Assembly: GCA_900104855.1 (NCBI GenBank)
Contig: FNSS01000001.1
Span: 4,650,001-4,714,000, forward strand
Source of the DNA: Rhizobiales bacterium GAS188
Lineage (GTDB): Bacteria; Pseudomonadota; Alphaproteobacteria; Rhizobiales; Beijerinckiaceae
Direction of reading: 5' to 3'
Length of the DNA stretch: 64,000 nucleotides
The notes beneath the pieces are model-generated. The model was given only the letters and a program-made list of their open reading frames with translations. It was not told where the DNA came from and did no database searches. The position numbers and the translations under genes were made by a program. Shown one piece after another: positions 34,892 through 42,343 of this stretch (its first letter is position 1; each line of letters opens with the position of its first letter).

Positions 34892-35734
34892 CTAGGGCCC
34901 GGACCCATAAATCTGTTGGAGTGAGCGCCGCTTTGTGATTCACGGCTTCCGAAGAGAAGCTTGGATGAATCGGGATCAATTCTGGCTGACTGACGAGCAA
35001 TTTTCCAAGATCGCGCCGCATTTGCCGACGGATACGCGGGGCAAGGAGCGTGTCGACGACCGGCGCATCATCAGCGGGATCATCCAGGTCCTGAAATCGG
35101 GATGCCGCTGGGTCGACGCGCCGCCCGCGTATGGGCCGAGAAAGACCCTCTATAATCGCTATGTGCGCTGGGCTGCGAAAGGCGTTTGGGTGCGACTGTT
35201 CGAGGCTCGCCCAAGCCGACGGCCCTCTCGCCCAGGTTCTCATCGACTCCTCGGCCGTGAAGGCCCACCGTTCGGCTGCGGGTGGAAAAGGGGGGGAGCA
35301 AAATCAGGCGATCGGACGGTCGCGCGGCGGCCGCACGACGAAAATCCACGCGCTGACCGATACTTTGTGCCGGCCGATCGCGTTCATGCTCACCGGAGGC
35401 CAAGTGGCTGATTGCACTGCCGGAACGGCGCTTCCCGAACAACTGCCCGATTGCGACATCGTGCACACCGACAAAGGCTACGATTCGAACGCCATCCGCG
35501 CGCAGGTCCGCGATCGCGGCGCTTGGGCCAACATCCCGCCAAAGGCCAACCGCAAATGGAAAAACGCCTTCTCGCCTTTCCTCTATCGCAGCCGAAACGC
35601 CATCGAGCGCATGTTCTACCGCCTCAAGGACTTCCGGCGCGTCGCCACGCGATACGACCGAAACGCCTCAAACATCCTCGCAGCCGTCTGCATCGTCGCG
35701 ACCGTCAGCTATTGGTTATGAGTCCGGAGCCTAG
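34892..35734 (+). mobile_element. IS5-family (IS427-like) insertion sequence, complete ends
   Basis: 843 bp. The ends CTAGGGCCCGGACCCATAA (34892-34910) and TTATGAGTCCGGAGCCTAG (35716-35734) are imperfect inverted repeats (16 of 19). The transposase lies in two frames. ORF A starts at 34965 (MNRDQFWLTDEQFSKIAPHL) and leaves frame near 35207; ORF B continues LAQADGPLAQVLIDSSAVKA to the TGA at 35721. DDE residues are in LIDSSAV, HTDKGYD and NAIERMFYRLKDFRRVATRY. Two-frame transposases using frameshifting are known in this group, but a base deletion is equally possible. A truncated copy lies at 39888-40392. Confidence 0.88.
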
Positions 35735-35737
35735 GTA

Positions 35738-35761
35738 AAGACGGGCCTGTCACCGTATTCC
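35738..35761 (+). repeat. 24-bp repeat, inverted partner at 39740-39763
   Basis: The 24 bases starting AAGACGGGCCTG and ending ACCGTATTCC directly follow the IS5 element and recur exactly, inverted, at 39740-39763. The pair encloses the whole SRPBCC/ArsR/GFA cassette. Next to each copy is a GATCGCGTYGCTTCGCTCG motif, a dispersed repeat also at 37521-37556 and 39605-39640 in the opposite sense. Confidence 0.75.
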
Positions 35762-35885
35762 GGGGGAACTGGATCGCGTCGCTTCGCTCGCTTTGACAGA
35801 GGGCGTAAAGCGGAAGGGAGCTTAAGCGGGGGCTGCGTGGACGGTTCGTGTTCTATGAGGAAGGGCAGCGTTACCGCCACACCCA

Positions 35886-36524
35886 TCAAGACGGCAGATA
35901 ACGCAGATGCGTTGCGAGCGGCGTATGTAGCACACGGTCGATTTGGAAGCTTCGGAGACCGTCGCCTAGGTTCTCGAACAACCGTCGGCCGCCACCGAAC
36001 AGGAGCGGCGCAAGCGCGATCTCGAGCTCTTCCACGGCCCCGAGCTTCAGGTACTGCTGCACCACGTCGGCGCCGCCGGCAATCCGCACGTCCTTGCCGC
36101 CGGCCGCGGCTTTCGCCTGCGCGAGCGCGCTTTGCGGACCGTCCGTGACGAAATGGAAAGTCGTCCCGCCCGGCCGCACCCACGGCTCACGCGCGTTGTG
36201 GGTGAGCACGAAGACCGGCGTATGGAACGGCGCCTCTTCCGGCCAGCTGCGTTCGCCTGCCTCGAACATCCGCCGGCCCATAATGTTGGCGCCGATCCGC
36301 TCGCTGGTGTGGCGCACCATGTCGTTGACCGGGCCCGTCTCGCCGCCGGGGCCGATCTTCAGCGAGCTGCGGAAATGCTCCAGGCCGATAAGCCAGCTCA
36401 TCAGGGCTCCCCACTTCGCGCCCCAATTCTTGAAGCCGGGATCGTCCCAGTGATCAATCGTCATGCCTTCCGGGGTCATGTAGCCGTCGAGACTGAGGGC
36501 GATGTTCGCGAATACCTTGCTCAT
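35886..36524 (-). CDS. Dihydrofolate reductase/RibD C-terminal family protein
   Basis: 212 residues. MSKVFANIALSLDGYMTPEG opens the family's Rossmann-like fold; GANIMGRRMFEAGERSW and VRIAGGADVVQQYLKLGAVE are the NADPH-binding segments of the RibD reductase domain. True DHFR active-site residues are not evident; these proteins are a broad family of NADPH reductases of unknown substrate. The start overlaps the arsR stop by four bases, making it the third gene of an SRPBCC-ArsR-reductase operon. Confidence 0.88.
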   Translation of the reverse strand: MSKVFANIALSLDGYMTPEGMTIDHWDDPGFKNWGAKWGALMSWLIGLEHFRSSLKIGPGGETGPVNDMVRHTSERIGANIMGRRMFEAGERSWPEEAPFHTPVFVLTHNAREPWVRPGGTTFHFVTDGPQSALAQAKAAAGGKDVRIAGGADVVQQYLKLGAVEELEIALAPLLFGGGRRLFENLGDGLRSFQIDRVLHTPLATHLRYLPS

Positions 36525-36895
36525 GGCTTCTCCTTGTTGGTCGCCAGTCCTTCGACATAGTCCTGCATGCGGTCGAGCCGCTGCTCCCAGATCTCACGCT
36601 GGTCGAGCATCCACCGCTCCGCGCCCGCCAGCGCCTGCGGCGCCAGCGCGTAACGGCGCACCCGTCCTGCCTTCTGCGACCGAACGATGTTGCTCGTCTC
36701 GAGCACGCGCATGTGCTGCGCGAAGGACGGCAGCGCCATCTTGAAAGGCCATGCGAGTTCGGTCATCGACGCCGAGCCGGCCGCCAGCCGCTCGACGATC
36801 CGGCGACGTGTCGGATCGGCGAGGGCGCGAAACACGAGGCCCACCTCGCGGTCGCGCACGCTGGAGCGTCGGCGCACTGCTGCCTTGGCGCTCAT
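36521..36895 (-). CDS. ArsR-family winged-helix regulator
   Basis: 124 residues. FRALADPTRRRIVERLAAGS, then SMTELAWPFKMALPSFAQHM and LETSNIVRSQKAGRVRRYAL, form the ArsR winged helix; a basic N-terminus and a helical C-terminus (WMLDQREIWEQRLDRMQDYV) flank it. No Cys, so not a metal sensor. Four-base overlaps join it to the SRPBCC gene upstream and the reductase gene downstream. It probably represses the promoter at 37408-37436. Only the first four codons of this gene survive in the duplicated block at 38.97 kb. Confidence 0.9.
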   Translation of the reverse strand: MSAKAAVRRRSSVRDREVGLVFRALADPTRRRIVERLAAGSASMTELAWPFKMALPSFAQHMRVLETSNIVRSQKAGRVRRYALAPQALAGAERWMLDQREIWEQRLDRMQDYVEGLATNKEKP

Positions 36896-37374
36896 GGGCT
36901 GCGCTCGAGATGTCGGACAAGCCCGTCGAGCGTCTGGTAGCCGATCTCGACCGCGCCGAAGCCAATGGTCCGTTGCCGCTGTGCTGTCGTCGGGTGCAGC
37001 TGCCGCAGCGTTACGACGGTTTTGCCGTCGTCCTGCTGGTCGAATGTGATGGTGGTCAGAAATCTCTCTGGATCGTCGTCCTGATCCGCTCCGTGTTCAA
37101 ACACCAGCCGCTGGTTCGGCACGACCTCGAGGAACCGCATGCGATTGCCGTAGCGCTCATCGCCGGTCCCGATCATGTCGAATCGCCAGACGGCCCCCGG
37201 CTCTGCGAGCCCGTGCGCATGCACGTCGCAGCGCATGCCGGCTGGAGCAAACCACTGGAACATGCGCCGCGAGTCGCTCCAGGCCGCGAACACGACGTCT
37301 CTCGGCGCGGCGACCACACGCGAGAGCACGATCTCGCGCTCGAGCTGGGCATTCGGGTACGCGTCGCTCGCCAT
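36892..37374 (-). CDS. SRPBCC (AHSA1-like) domain protein, copy 1 of an identical pair
   Basis: 160 residues from the ATG at 37374 (GGAGGG upstream). EREIVLSRVVAAPRDVVFAA, then WFAPAGMRCDVHAHGLAEPG and TTITFDQQDDGKTVVTLRQL, span one SRPBCC domain; HPTTAQRQR..GFGAVEIGYQTLDGL is the closing helix. First gene of the SRPBCC-ArsR-reductase operon; its stop overlaps arsR (ATGA). The translated product is identical to that at 38982-39464, showing a very recent duplication. Confidence 0.9.
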   Translation of the reverse strand: MASDAYPNAQLEREIVLSRVVAAPRDVVFAAWSDSRRMFQWFAPAGMRCDVHAHGLAEPGAVWRFDMIGTGDERYGNRMRFLEVVPNQRLVFEHGADQDDDPERFLTTITFDQQDDGKTVVTLRQLHPTTAQRQRTIGFGAVEIGYQTLDGLVRHLERSP

Positions 37375-37407
37375 CGAGAGCCCTCCGATTGCTAAGGCAT
37401 TTTGCTA

Positions 37408-37436
37408 ACTATAGCCGTCGGCAAAAGTAAGGTCAA
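37408..37436 (-). promoter_or_regulatory. Sigma-70-type promoter with ATAGTTAGC repeats
   Basis: Minus strand TTGACC (37436-37431), 17 bases, TATAGT (37413-37408), 33 bases before the SRPBCC start. ATAGTTAGC occurs twice, upstream of the -35 and across the -10, and TTAGCAAAATGCCTTAGCAA follows; these are candidate ArsR-binding repeats. Confidence 0.75.
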
Positions 37437-37933
37437 CGGCTAACTATGGCAGGGGGCGCGGCGGGCGGCGGTTGGGGCGCGAGATGACTTCTCCACAAAG
37501 ACCCGGTCGTCGAACCGACCGTCATCGCGAGCGAAGCAACGCGATGCAGCTGGGCCGAATCCCGGTCGGCGAAGCTGTTCGTGCGCGCGACGAGCGTCCA
37601 TCTCGTGCGTTGATCCCCGAGATCCTCGAAGGTCATGGTCTGGGTCACGAACGGCGGTCCGCCGGCGCGGGTCTCCGCCGGCCGCCAGACCAGCCGTTCG
37701 GGTGGCTCGACCTCCAGGAATACGAAGTTGAACGTGAGCTCCGACCCGTCGGACGTGCGCATCACGTGCAGCCACGCCCCGCCCGGCCTCAGATCCATTT
37801 CGCAAGCTGGATTGGAGAACCCCTGACCGCCCCACCAGTGCACGATGTGTTTGGGCTCGGTGCATACCTGCCAGACGAGGTCGCGCGGCGCATCGAAGAT
37901 GCGGCTCATGACGATCACCGGATCCTTAACCAC
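37433..37933 (-). CDS. SRPBCC domain protein with a replaced C-terminus
   Basis: Opens with a GTG at 37933 (VKDPVIVMSRIFDAPRDLVW), then WWGGQGFSNPACEMDLRPGG and FVTQTMTFEDLGDQRTRWTL, a good SRPBCC domain. At TNSFADRD it breaks into SAQLHRVASLAMTVGSTTGS, which is translated dispersed-repeat DNA shared with the duplication, so the normal C-terminal helix is lost. The 166-residue product is probably misfolded. It follows a DUF gene across a 7-bp hairpin (GAAGGAT/ATCCTTC, 37940-37956). Confidence 0.75.
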   Translation of the reverse strand: MVKDPVIVMSRIFDAPRDLVWQVCTEPKHIVHWWGGQGFSNPACEMDLRPGGAWLHVMRTSDGSELTFNFVFLEVEPPERLVWRPAETRAGGPPFVTQTMTFEDLGDQRTRWTLVARTNSFADRDSAQLHRVASLAMTVGSTTGSLWRSHLAPQPPPAAPPAIVSR

Positions 37934-37954
37934 TCCATCGAAGGATGGGATCCT

Positions 37955-38251
37955 TCAGAGGCGATGGAAGCGCAACGGCTTTGTCTCCTCGGCCGTGATC
38001 ACACCCTTCGCCCTAAGATCAAGTTGAACGCCCATCATCCACCAGCCAACCTTAGCCCCGCCGGGAAACAGTCCTTCCGGCAGCAACGGTAGGATATGTT
38101 GCTTGAGCTCCGCCAACGTCAGGCCCGGCGCGACTGCCGGTAGGGATGCGAGGATCGCGTTTTTCACGGCGTGATATTTCCCGGCCTCCACGGACACCGT
38201 TCGGCCGGGCTTGTTCACGTTCTCCATCGCGATCTTTTCGGGGGTAACCAT
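37955..38251 (-). CDS. DUF6958-like small protein
   Basis: 98 residues from the ATG at 38251, which overlaps the GFA gene's stop (TGATG). MVTPEKIAMENVNKPGRTVS, then KYHAVKNAILASLP, GLTLAELKQHI, LFPGGAKVGWWMMGVQLDL and the TKPLRFHRL end match a small family I recall as DUF6958, predicted to be a winged-helix-like all-alpha protein. Function unknown. It belongs to the cassette driven from the promoter at 39498. Confidence 0.7.
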   Translation of the reverse strand: MVTPEKIAMENVNKPGRTVSVEAGKYHAVKNAILASLPAVAPGLTLAELKQHILPLLPEGLFPGGAKVGWWMMGVQLDLRAKGVITAEETKPLRFHRL

Positions 38252-38775
38252 CACCAAGTAACCTGCGGTCTGCGGAATCCCATGGCCGCCCATGAGGAAA
38301 GAAGCTTCCACATGAACCTACCTGAGTGGGTCGCGTAGTTCGGCAAGTCGTTGTGAAGCGTCACGGCGGCCGGTTTGTCCTCCGTCATGACTCGCATTTC
38401 TAACGCGGGAATTTCGGCAGGCAGGCAACCCCGATAGAACGTCAACCAGTGCCCCTTCGTGAATTCCAGCAACATTGGGGTGTTGCAGCATGTCGCAACC
38501 ATCCGTCGGGTAGAGGAATCCGGCTTCAATCGGTGCTCGCTCAACCGATCGGCGCCTGCGGTTTGGAAGACGCGGTCTTTGCGATGGAGGACCAAGTCGG
38601 TCCCACCATCATCGGCAACGACGGGCAGTGAGCCAAGCCTCTGTTCGAACTCACGGCCTGCGGTCCGGCAACTGGTACAGTAGCAGGCGACATGCATGAT
38701 GGGCGCCCCTCTGATCGCGAACCCGACCTGCCCACAGCGACAGGACGCGGTCATTGGGTTGGAACTTTTGGCCAT
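38251..38775 (-). CDS. GFA/CENP-V domain protein
   Basis: 174 residues, ATG at 38775 with GAGGT upstream. ASCRCGQVGFAIRGAPIMHV, CYCTSCRTAGREFEQ and later TCCNTPMLLEFTKGHW carry the Cys clusters that bind zinc in glutathione-dependent formaldehyde-activating-like (Mss4-fold) proteins. The last segment (HSGRFMWKLLSSWAAMGFRR) is typical of the subgroup. Many members have no proven formaldehyde role. A truncated second GFA gene lies just upstream. Confidence 0.85.
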   Translation of the reverse strand: MAKSSNPMTASCRCGQVGFAIRGAPIMHVACYCTSCRTAGREFEQRLGSLPVVADDGGTDLVLHRKDRVFQTAGADRLSEHRLKPDSSTRRMVATCCNTPMLLEFTKGHWLTFYRGCLPAEIPALEMRVMTEDKPAAVTLHNDLPNYATHSGRFMWKLLSSWAAMGFRRPQVTW

Positions 38776-38788
38776 GATTACCTCGGGG

Positions 38789-38893
38789 TGGATGGCAACA
38801 GTGGGTGATGATCGGCGCCGTCTCCATTCGGAAGCACACCTGCCCGCATTGGCAGCCGCCGGTGCGCGGAGCGAAGGACGTGTTGGAAGTCAT
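38789..38893 (-). pseudogene. N-terminal fragment of a second GFA-domain gene
   Basis: MTSNTSFAPRTGGCQCGQVC followed by FRMETAPIITHCCH is the first zinc-binding block of a GFA protein. After CCHP the frame runs straight into the ribosome-binding site of the downstream GFA gene, so about 35 of 130 codons remain. Its upstream side abuts the duplicated block that carries only four codons of arsR, suggesting the same rearrangement trimmed both. Confidence 0.7.
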
Positions 38894-38981
38894 GGCAGGT
38901 TCCGGAGCCAAGGGGGTGACCGCGATAGTCGCCCGAGGCCGCGCCATTTCGACCGGCGCCCGAAAAGAAATATCTTGGCGC

Positions 38982-39464
38982 TCATGGGCTGCGCTCGAGA
39001 TGTCGGACAAGCCCGTCGAGCGTCTGGTAGCCGATCTCGACCGCGCCGAAGCCAATGGTCCGTTGCCGCTGTGCTGTCGTCGGGTGCAGCTGCCGCAGCG
39101 TTACGACGGTTTTGCCGTCGTCCTGCTGGTCGAATGTGATGGTGGTCAGAAATCTCTCTGGATCGTCGTCCTGATCCGCTCCGTGTTCAAACACCAGCCG
39201 CTGGTTCGGCACGACCTCGAGGAACCGCATGCGATTGCCGTAGCGCTCATCGCCGGTCCCGATCATGTCGAATCGCCAGACGGCCCCCGGCTCTGCGAGC
39301 CCGTGCGCATGCACGTCGCAGCGCATGCCGGCTGGAGCAAACCACTGGAACATGCGCCGCGAGTCGCTCCAGGCCGCGAACACGACGTCTCTCGGCGCGG
39401 CGACCACACGCGAGAGCACGATCTCGCGCTCGAGCTGGGCATTCGGGTACGCGTCGCTCGCCAT
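38982..39464 (-). CDS. SRPBCC (AHSA1-like) domain protein, copy 2 of an identical pair
   Basis: Encodes the same 160-residue protein as 36892-37374, starting at the ATG at 39464 and ending with the same ATGA junction. The following arsR is reduced to MSAK followed by 28 unrelated codons to a stop at 38891. This copy is therefore the first gene of a hybrid operon (SRPBCC, GFA fragment, GFA, DUF6958, SRPBCC). If the repressor acts in trans from the intact arsR at 36.5 kb, both promoters remain under the same control. Confidence 0.9.
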   Translation of the reverse strand: MASDAYPNAQLEREIVLSRVVAAPRDVVFAAWSDSRRMFQWFAPAGMRCDVHAHGLAEPGAVWRFDMIGTGDERYGNRMRFLEVVPNQRLVFEHGADQDDDPERFLTTITFDQQDDGKTVVTLRQLHPTTAQRQRTIGFGAVEIGYQTLDGLVRHLERSP

Positions 39465-39497
39465 CGAGAGCCCTCCGATTGCTAAGGCATTTTGCTA

Positions 39498-39526
39498 ACT
39501 ATAGCCGTCGACAAAAGTAAGGTCAA
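39498..39526 (-). promoter_or_regulatory. Duplicate promoter with ATAGTTAGC repeats
   Basis: TTGACC (39526-39521), 17 bases, TATAGT (39503-39498), identical to the copy at 37408-37436 except for one base in the spacer. It would drive the GFA/DUF/SRPBCC run. Confidence 0.75.
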
Positions 39527-39739
39527 CGGCTAACTATGGCAGGGGGCGCGGCGGGCGGCGGTTGGGGCGCGAGATGACTTCTCCACAAAGACCCGGTCGT
39601 CGACCGTCATCGCGAGCGAAGCAACGCGATGCAGCTGGGCCGACGCAGAACGCGGCGCCCCTCTCGACGCATCCCGCCAAGCGCCGCCGCTGGATCGCGT
39701 TGCTTCGCTCGCGATGACGACCCAACTCCACCTGAGCGG

Positions 39740-39763
39740 GGAATACGGTGACAGGCCCGTCTT
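39740..39763 (-). repeat. 24-bp repeat, inverted partner of 35738-35761
   Basis: Exact inverse of the 24 bases next to the IS5 element at 35738. A degenerate third copy in direct orientation (GTAAAGACAGGC ... ACCGTATTC) lies at about 39825-39849, just before the octamer array. Confidence 0.75.
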
Positions 39764-39842
39764 CATCTAATTAAATCGCACGCCGACCTACGTCATACAA
39801 GTCTTTGAGACAGAGCCAAATAAGTAAAGACAGGCGTCTGAC

Positions 39843-39890
39843 CGTATTCGTATTCCCCGTATTCCCGTATTCCCGTATTCCCGTATTCCC
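39843..39890. repeat. Octamer tandem array (CGTATTCC)n
   Basis: GTATT recurs at 39844, 39850, 39859, 39867, 39875 and 39883, with the last four periods exactly 8 bases. The array ends exactly where the truncated IS5 copy begins, marking a slippage or end-joining junction. Confidence 0.85.
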
Positions 39891-40392
39891 AGGTTCTCAT
39901 CGACTCCTCGGCCGTGAAGGCCCACCGTTCGGCTGCGGGTGGAAAAAGGGGGGGAGCAAAATCAGGCGATCGGACGGTCGCGCGGCGGCCGCACGACGAA
40001 AATCCACGCGCTGACCGATGCTTTGTGCCGGCCGATCGCGTTCATGCTCACCGGAGGCCAAGTGGCTGATTGCACTTCCGGAACGGCGCTTCTCGAACAG
40101 CTGCCCGATTGCGACATCGTGCACGCCGACAAAGGCTACGATTCGAACACTATCCGCGCGCAGGTCCGCGATCGCGGCGCTTGGGCCAACATCCCGCCAA
40201 AGGCCAACCGCAAATGGAAAAACGCCTTCTCGCCTTTCCTCTATCGCAGCCGAAACGCCATCGAGCGCATGTTCTGCCGCCTCAAGGACTTTCGGCGCGT
40301 CGCCACGCGATACGACCGAAACGCCTCAAACTTCCTCGCAGCCGTCTGCATCGTCGCGACCGTCAGCTATTGGCTATGAGTCCGGCGTCTAG
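39888..40392 (+). mobile_element. IS5-family element, 5'-truncated copy
   Basis: About 505 bp nearly identical to 35231-35734, beginning inside the transposase at CCCAGGTTCTCATCG and ending at the right terminal repeat (40374-40392, ends GTCCGGCGTCTAG). It lacks the left end and ORF A. One extra A in the A/G run (five A here, four in the full copy) also breaks the LIDSSAV frame from the rest, so it is dead. It lies in the same orientation as the full copy, 4.7 kb away. Confidence 0.9.
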
Positions 40393-40423
40393 TACCGGCT
40401 TCATTGAAGAGTGAGTCGTCTCC

Positions 40424-40572
40424 GCTCATCCCTCCTCCGCGAAGCGCAGCGAGTGGGGGAGAGCGAGGCCCTTGCCGAGCGGACGGGTGGGGGACTTATC
40501 CGGCAGCGGACCCCACCCGGCTCGCTGCGCTCGCCACCTCCCCCGCTCCGCGTGGGAGGGATAGGCGCCTCG
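40424..40572. repeat. Long imperfect palindrome
   Basis: CCCTCCTCCGCGAAGCGCAG at the left faces CTCCGCGTGGGAGGGATAGG at the right, with GCTCGCTGCGCTCGCC and GGTGGGGG/CCACCTCCCCC arms inside. It occupies most of the gap between the IS5 fragment and the downstream (3') end of the transporter operon. The type is common between genes in rhizobia; it may terminate the operon. Confidence 0.6.
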
Positions 40573-40631
40573 CGATCCACGTATCAGCCTTCTATGATTC
40601 CCGGCACTTGGCGACGCGACGACGAACCTGC

Positions 40632-41525
40632 TCAGAGCAGGCCCTTCTCCTTCAAATATGTCGTGGCGACCGACTCGACCGATTTCTTCTGGACGTCCAC
40701 CTCACCGTTGAGATGCTGCATTGTGGCGTCGTCGAGCTTGGACGACAGAGCCTCGAGGGTCGCCTTGAGGTCGGGATGCGCATTGAGCGCATCCTTGCGG
40801 ACGACCGGGACGAGCGCGTAGTTCGGAAAGAAATTCTTGTCGTCTTTCAGAAGCGTGAGATGCATGGCCTCTATCCGGCCATCGGTCGAGGTGCAGACGG
40901 CGACATCGACATCCCCGTTCACAAGAGCCGGATAGACGAGGCCGATTTCCATCGGCCGGACGTTGGCACGCCCTGCTTCGAACCCGTAGGCCTTCTGCAA
41001 CCCGAGCAGGCCATCCTCACGCTTGGGGAACTCGGCCGTCGTCGCCATGGCGACGGCTTTCCCTGACTTATACGCAGCCGCGAGATCGGAAAGCGTGATC
41101 AATCCGTCCGTGTGCGGATTATTCTTCCTGATGGCCAAGGCATAGGTGTCGTTCGCCGTGGAAGGCGCCAGCCAGATAAGTCCCTTGGCGCCATCGAGCT
41201 CTTTCACCTTGGCGTAGGTTTCCTCCGGCGTCAGCTTGGCCGTGACTTTGTTGAAGGTGACGAGCGACGTTCCGGTATATTCCCAGTAGAGGTTCACTTC
41301 GCCGCTTTCCAAGGCCGCACGGACGATGCTGGTTCCCATGCCATCCTTCTTGTTGATCTTGTAGCCTTTGCTTTCCAGCAATTGCTTGGTCATCTCGGCG
41401 AGCAGGTATTGTTCGGTGAAGTCCTTCCCGCCGACGGTCAGCTCGGCCGCCGGGGCCACGTTGCCGAGGATGAGAAGCGCCAATGCGGATAGCATCATGC
41501 GTTTGAGAGTCGAGACGTTCGTCAT
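40632..41525 (-). CDS. Glycine betaine/osmoprotectant-type ABC transporter substrate-binding protein (OpuC/OsmF-like)
   Basis: 297 residues from the ATG at 41525 behind CAGGAG; the open frame upstream is spurious. The signal peptide (MLSALALLILGNVAPAA) has no lipobox, so it is a free periplasmic protein. AELTVGGKDFTEQYLLAEMT, then LYWEYTGTSLVTFNK, NDTYALAIRKNNP, GLVYPALVNGDVDVAVCTST and NYALVPVVRKDAL are diagnostic of the OpuAC/OpuBC family that binds quaternary amines. Last gene of an operon with two permeases, an ATPase and two hydrolases. Confidence 0.92.
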   Translation of the reverse strand: MTNVSTLKRMMLSALALLILGNVAPAAELTVGGKDFTEQYLLAEMTKQLLESKGYKINKKDGMGTSIVRAALESGEVNLYWEYTGTSLVTFNKVTAKLTPEETYAKVKELDGAKGLIWLAPSTANDTYALAIRKNNPHTDGLITLSDLAAAYKSGKAVAMATTAEFPKREDGLLGLQKAYGFEAGRANVRPMEIGLVYPALVNGDVDVAVCTSTDGRIEAMHLTLLKDDKNFFPNYALVPVVRKDALNAHPDLKATLEALSSKLDDATMQHLNGEVDVQKKSVESVATTYLKEKGLL

Positions 41526-41560
41526 GTTGCGCTCCTGTCGTGTTGGCCATCCCGCGCGCG

Positions 41561-42343
41561 TCAGCGAAGCGGGTTTATCCCTCGCGGCACGATGTGGAAT
41601 TGCAGCCGGCCTACGAGAAAATCCGTGAGAACCGCGAGCAGCGCGGTCGGAATGGCGCCCGCCAGCATCATCGGCAGATCGTTGAGGGCGATGCCCGTGA
41701 AGATGAGCTCGCCGAGCCCACCAGCGCCGATCAGGAAGGCGAGCGGCGCCGTGCCGACGCAAATCGCCAGCGCGGTCCGGACGCCGCCGAATATGACGAA
41801 AATCGCATTGGGAAATTCCACTCGCCAGAAGATCTGACTAGCCGTCATGCCCATGCCGCGAGCGGCCTCGATCAGCGGCGCGCGGACGCTCCTCAGGCCG
41901 GTGAAGGTATTTCTGACGATCGGCAGCAGGGTCGCCGCCCAGAGCCCGAAAATCGAGGGAGCGATGCCGATTCCGAGGATCGTCATGCACAGCGCTAGGA
42001 TCGCCAATGTGGGGATCGTCGCCCCCAGGTTGAAGACCTGGAGGATGAGCTCGGACGCCTTGCGAAAGGCGGGTCGCGCTAAGATCGCGCCGGCCGGGAT
42101 TCCCGTCAGGATGGCAAGGCCGCCCGCCCAGGCGACGAGCACGATATGCTGTCCGCCGAGATAGACGACATCTTCATGATAGGAGGCGATCTCGGCAGGC
42201 ATTTTGCTCGAGAACGACCAGGTACCGAAGGCGAGGACCAGCAGCAGCCAGGGCAGCGCACGGTTGAGCAAGGAGGGCCTGCCGATACCTGCCGTCAGCC
42301 ACGCCCTCGTTCCCGATGCCGGCGCCGTGTGCGTCGCGTTCAT
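41561..42343 (-). CDS. OpuC-type ABC transporter permease
   Basis: 260 residues from the ATG at 42343, overlapping the ATPase gene by four bases. About five to six membrane helices. The region with LSxGxxxPxLAILAL-like helices (FNLGATIPTLAILALCMTIL) and the EAA-type loop EAARGMGMTASQIFWRVEFP contact the ATPase; GAGGLGELIFTGIALND is the closing permease motif. With the second permease (43455-44126) it forms a heterodimeric channel. Confidence 0.92.
   Translation of the reverse strand: MNATHTAPASGTRAWLTAGIGRPSLLNRALPWLLLVLAFGTWSFSSKMPAEIASYHEDVVYLGGQHIVLVAWAGGLAILTGIPAGAILARPAFRKASELILQVFNLGATIPTLAILALCMTILGIGIAPSIFGLWAATLLPIVRNTFTGLRSVRAPLIEAARGMGMTASQIFWRVEFPNAIFVIFGGVRTALAICVGTAPLAFLIGAGGLGELIFTGIALNDLPMMLAGAIPTALLAVLTDFLVGRLQFHIVPRGINPLR

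Larger units (their letters stand above)
36884..37558. repeat. 0.67-kb direct duplication, copy 1
   Basis: Nearly identical to 38974-39643 (offset 2090 bp): a 5-base length difference near 37510 and one substitution in the promoter spacer are the only differences I see. It carries the promoter, the whole SRPBCC gene, the first codons of arsR, and the truncated 3' end of the neighbouring SRPBCC gene. Confidence 0.92.
38974..39643. repeat. 0.67-kb direct duplication, copy 2
   Basis: Copy of 36884-37558. At its left end the arsR reading frame stops matching after MSAK, and at its right end, beyond GGGCCGA, unrelated DNA begins. The truncated 3' end of the 37433 SRPBCC gene is present here too, without the rest of that gene, so copy 1 is the more complete context. 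Confidence 0.92.
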
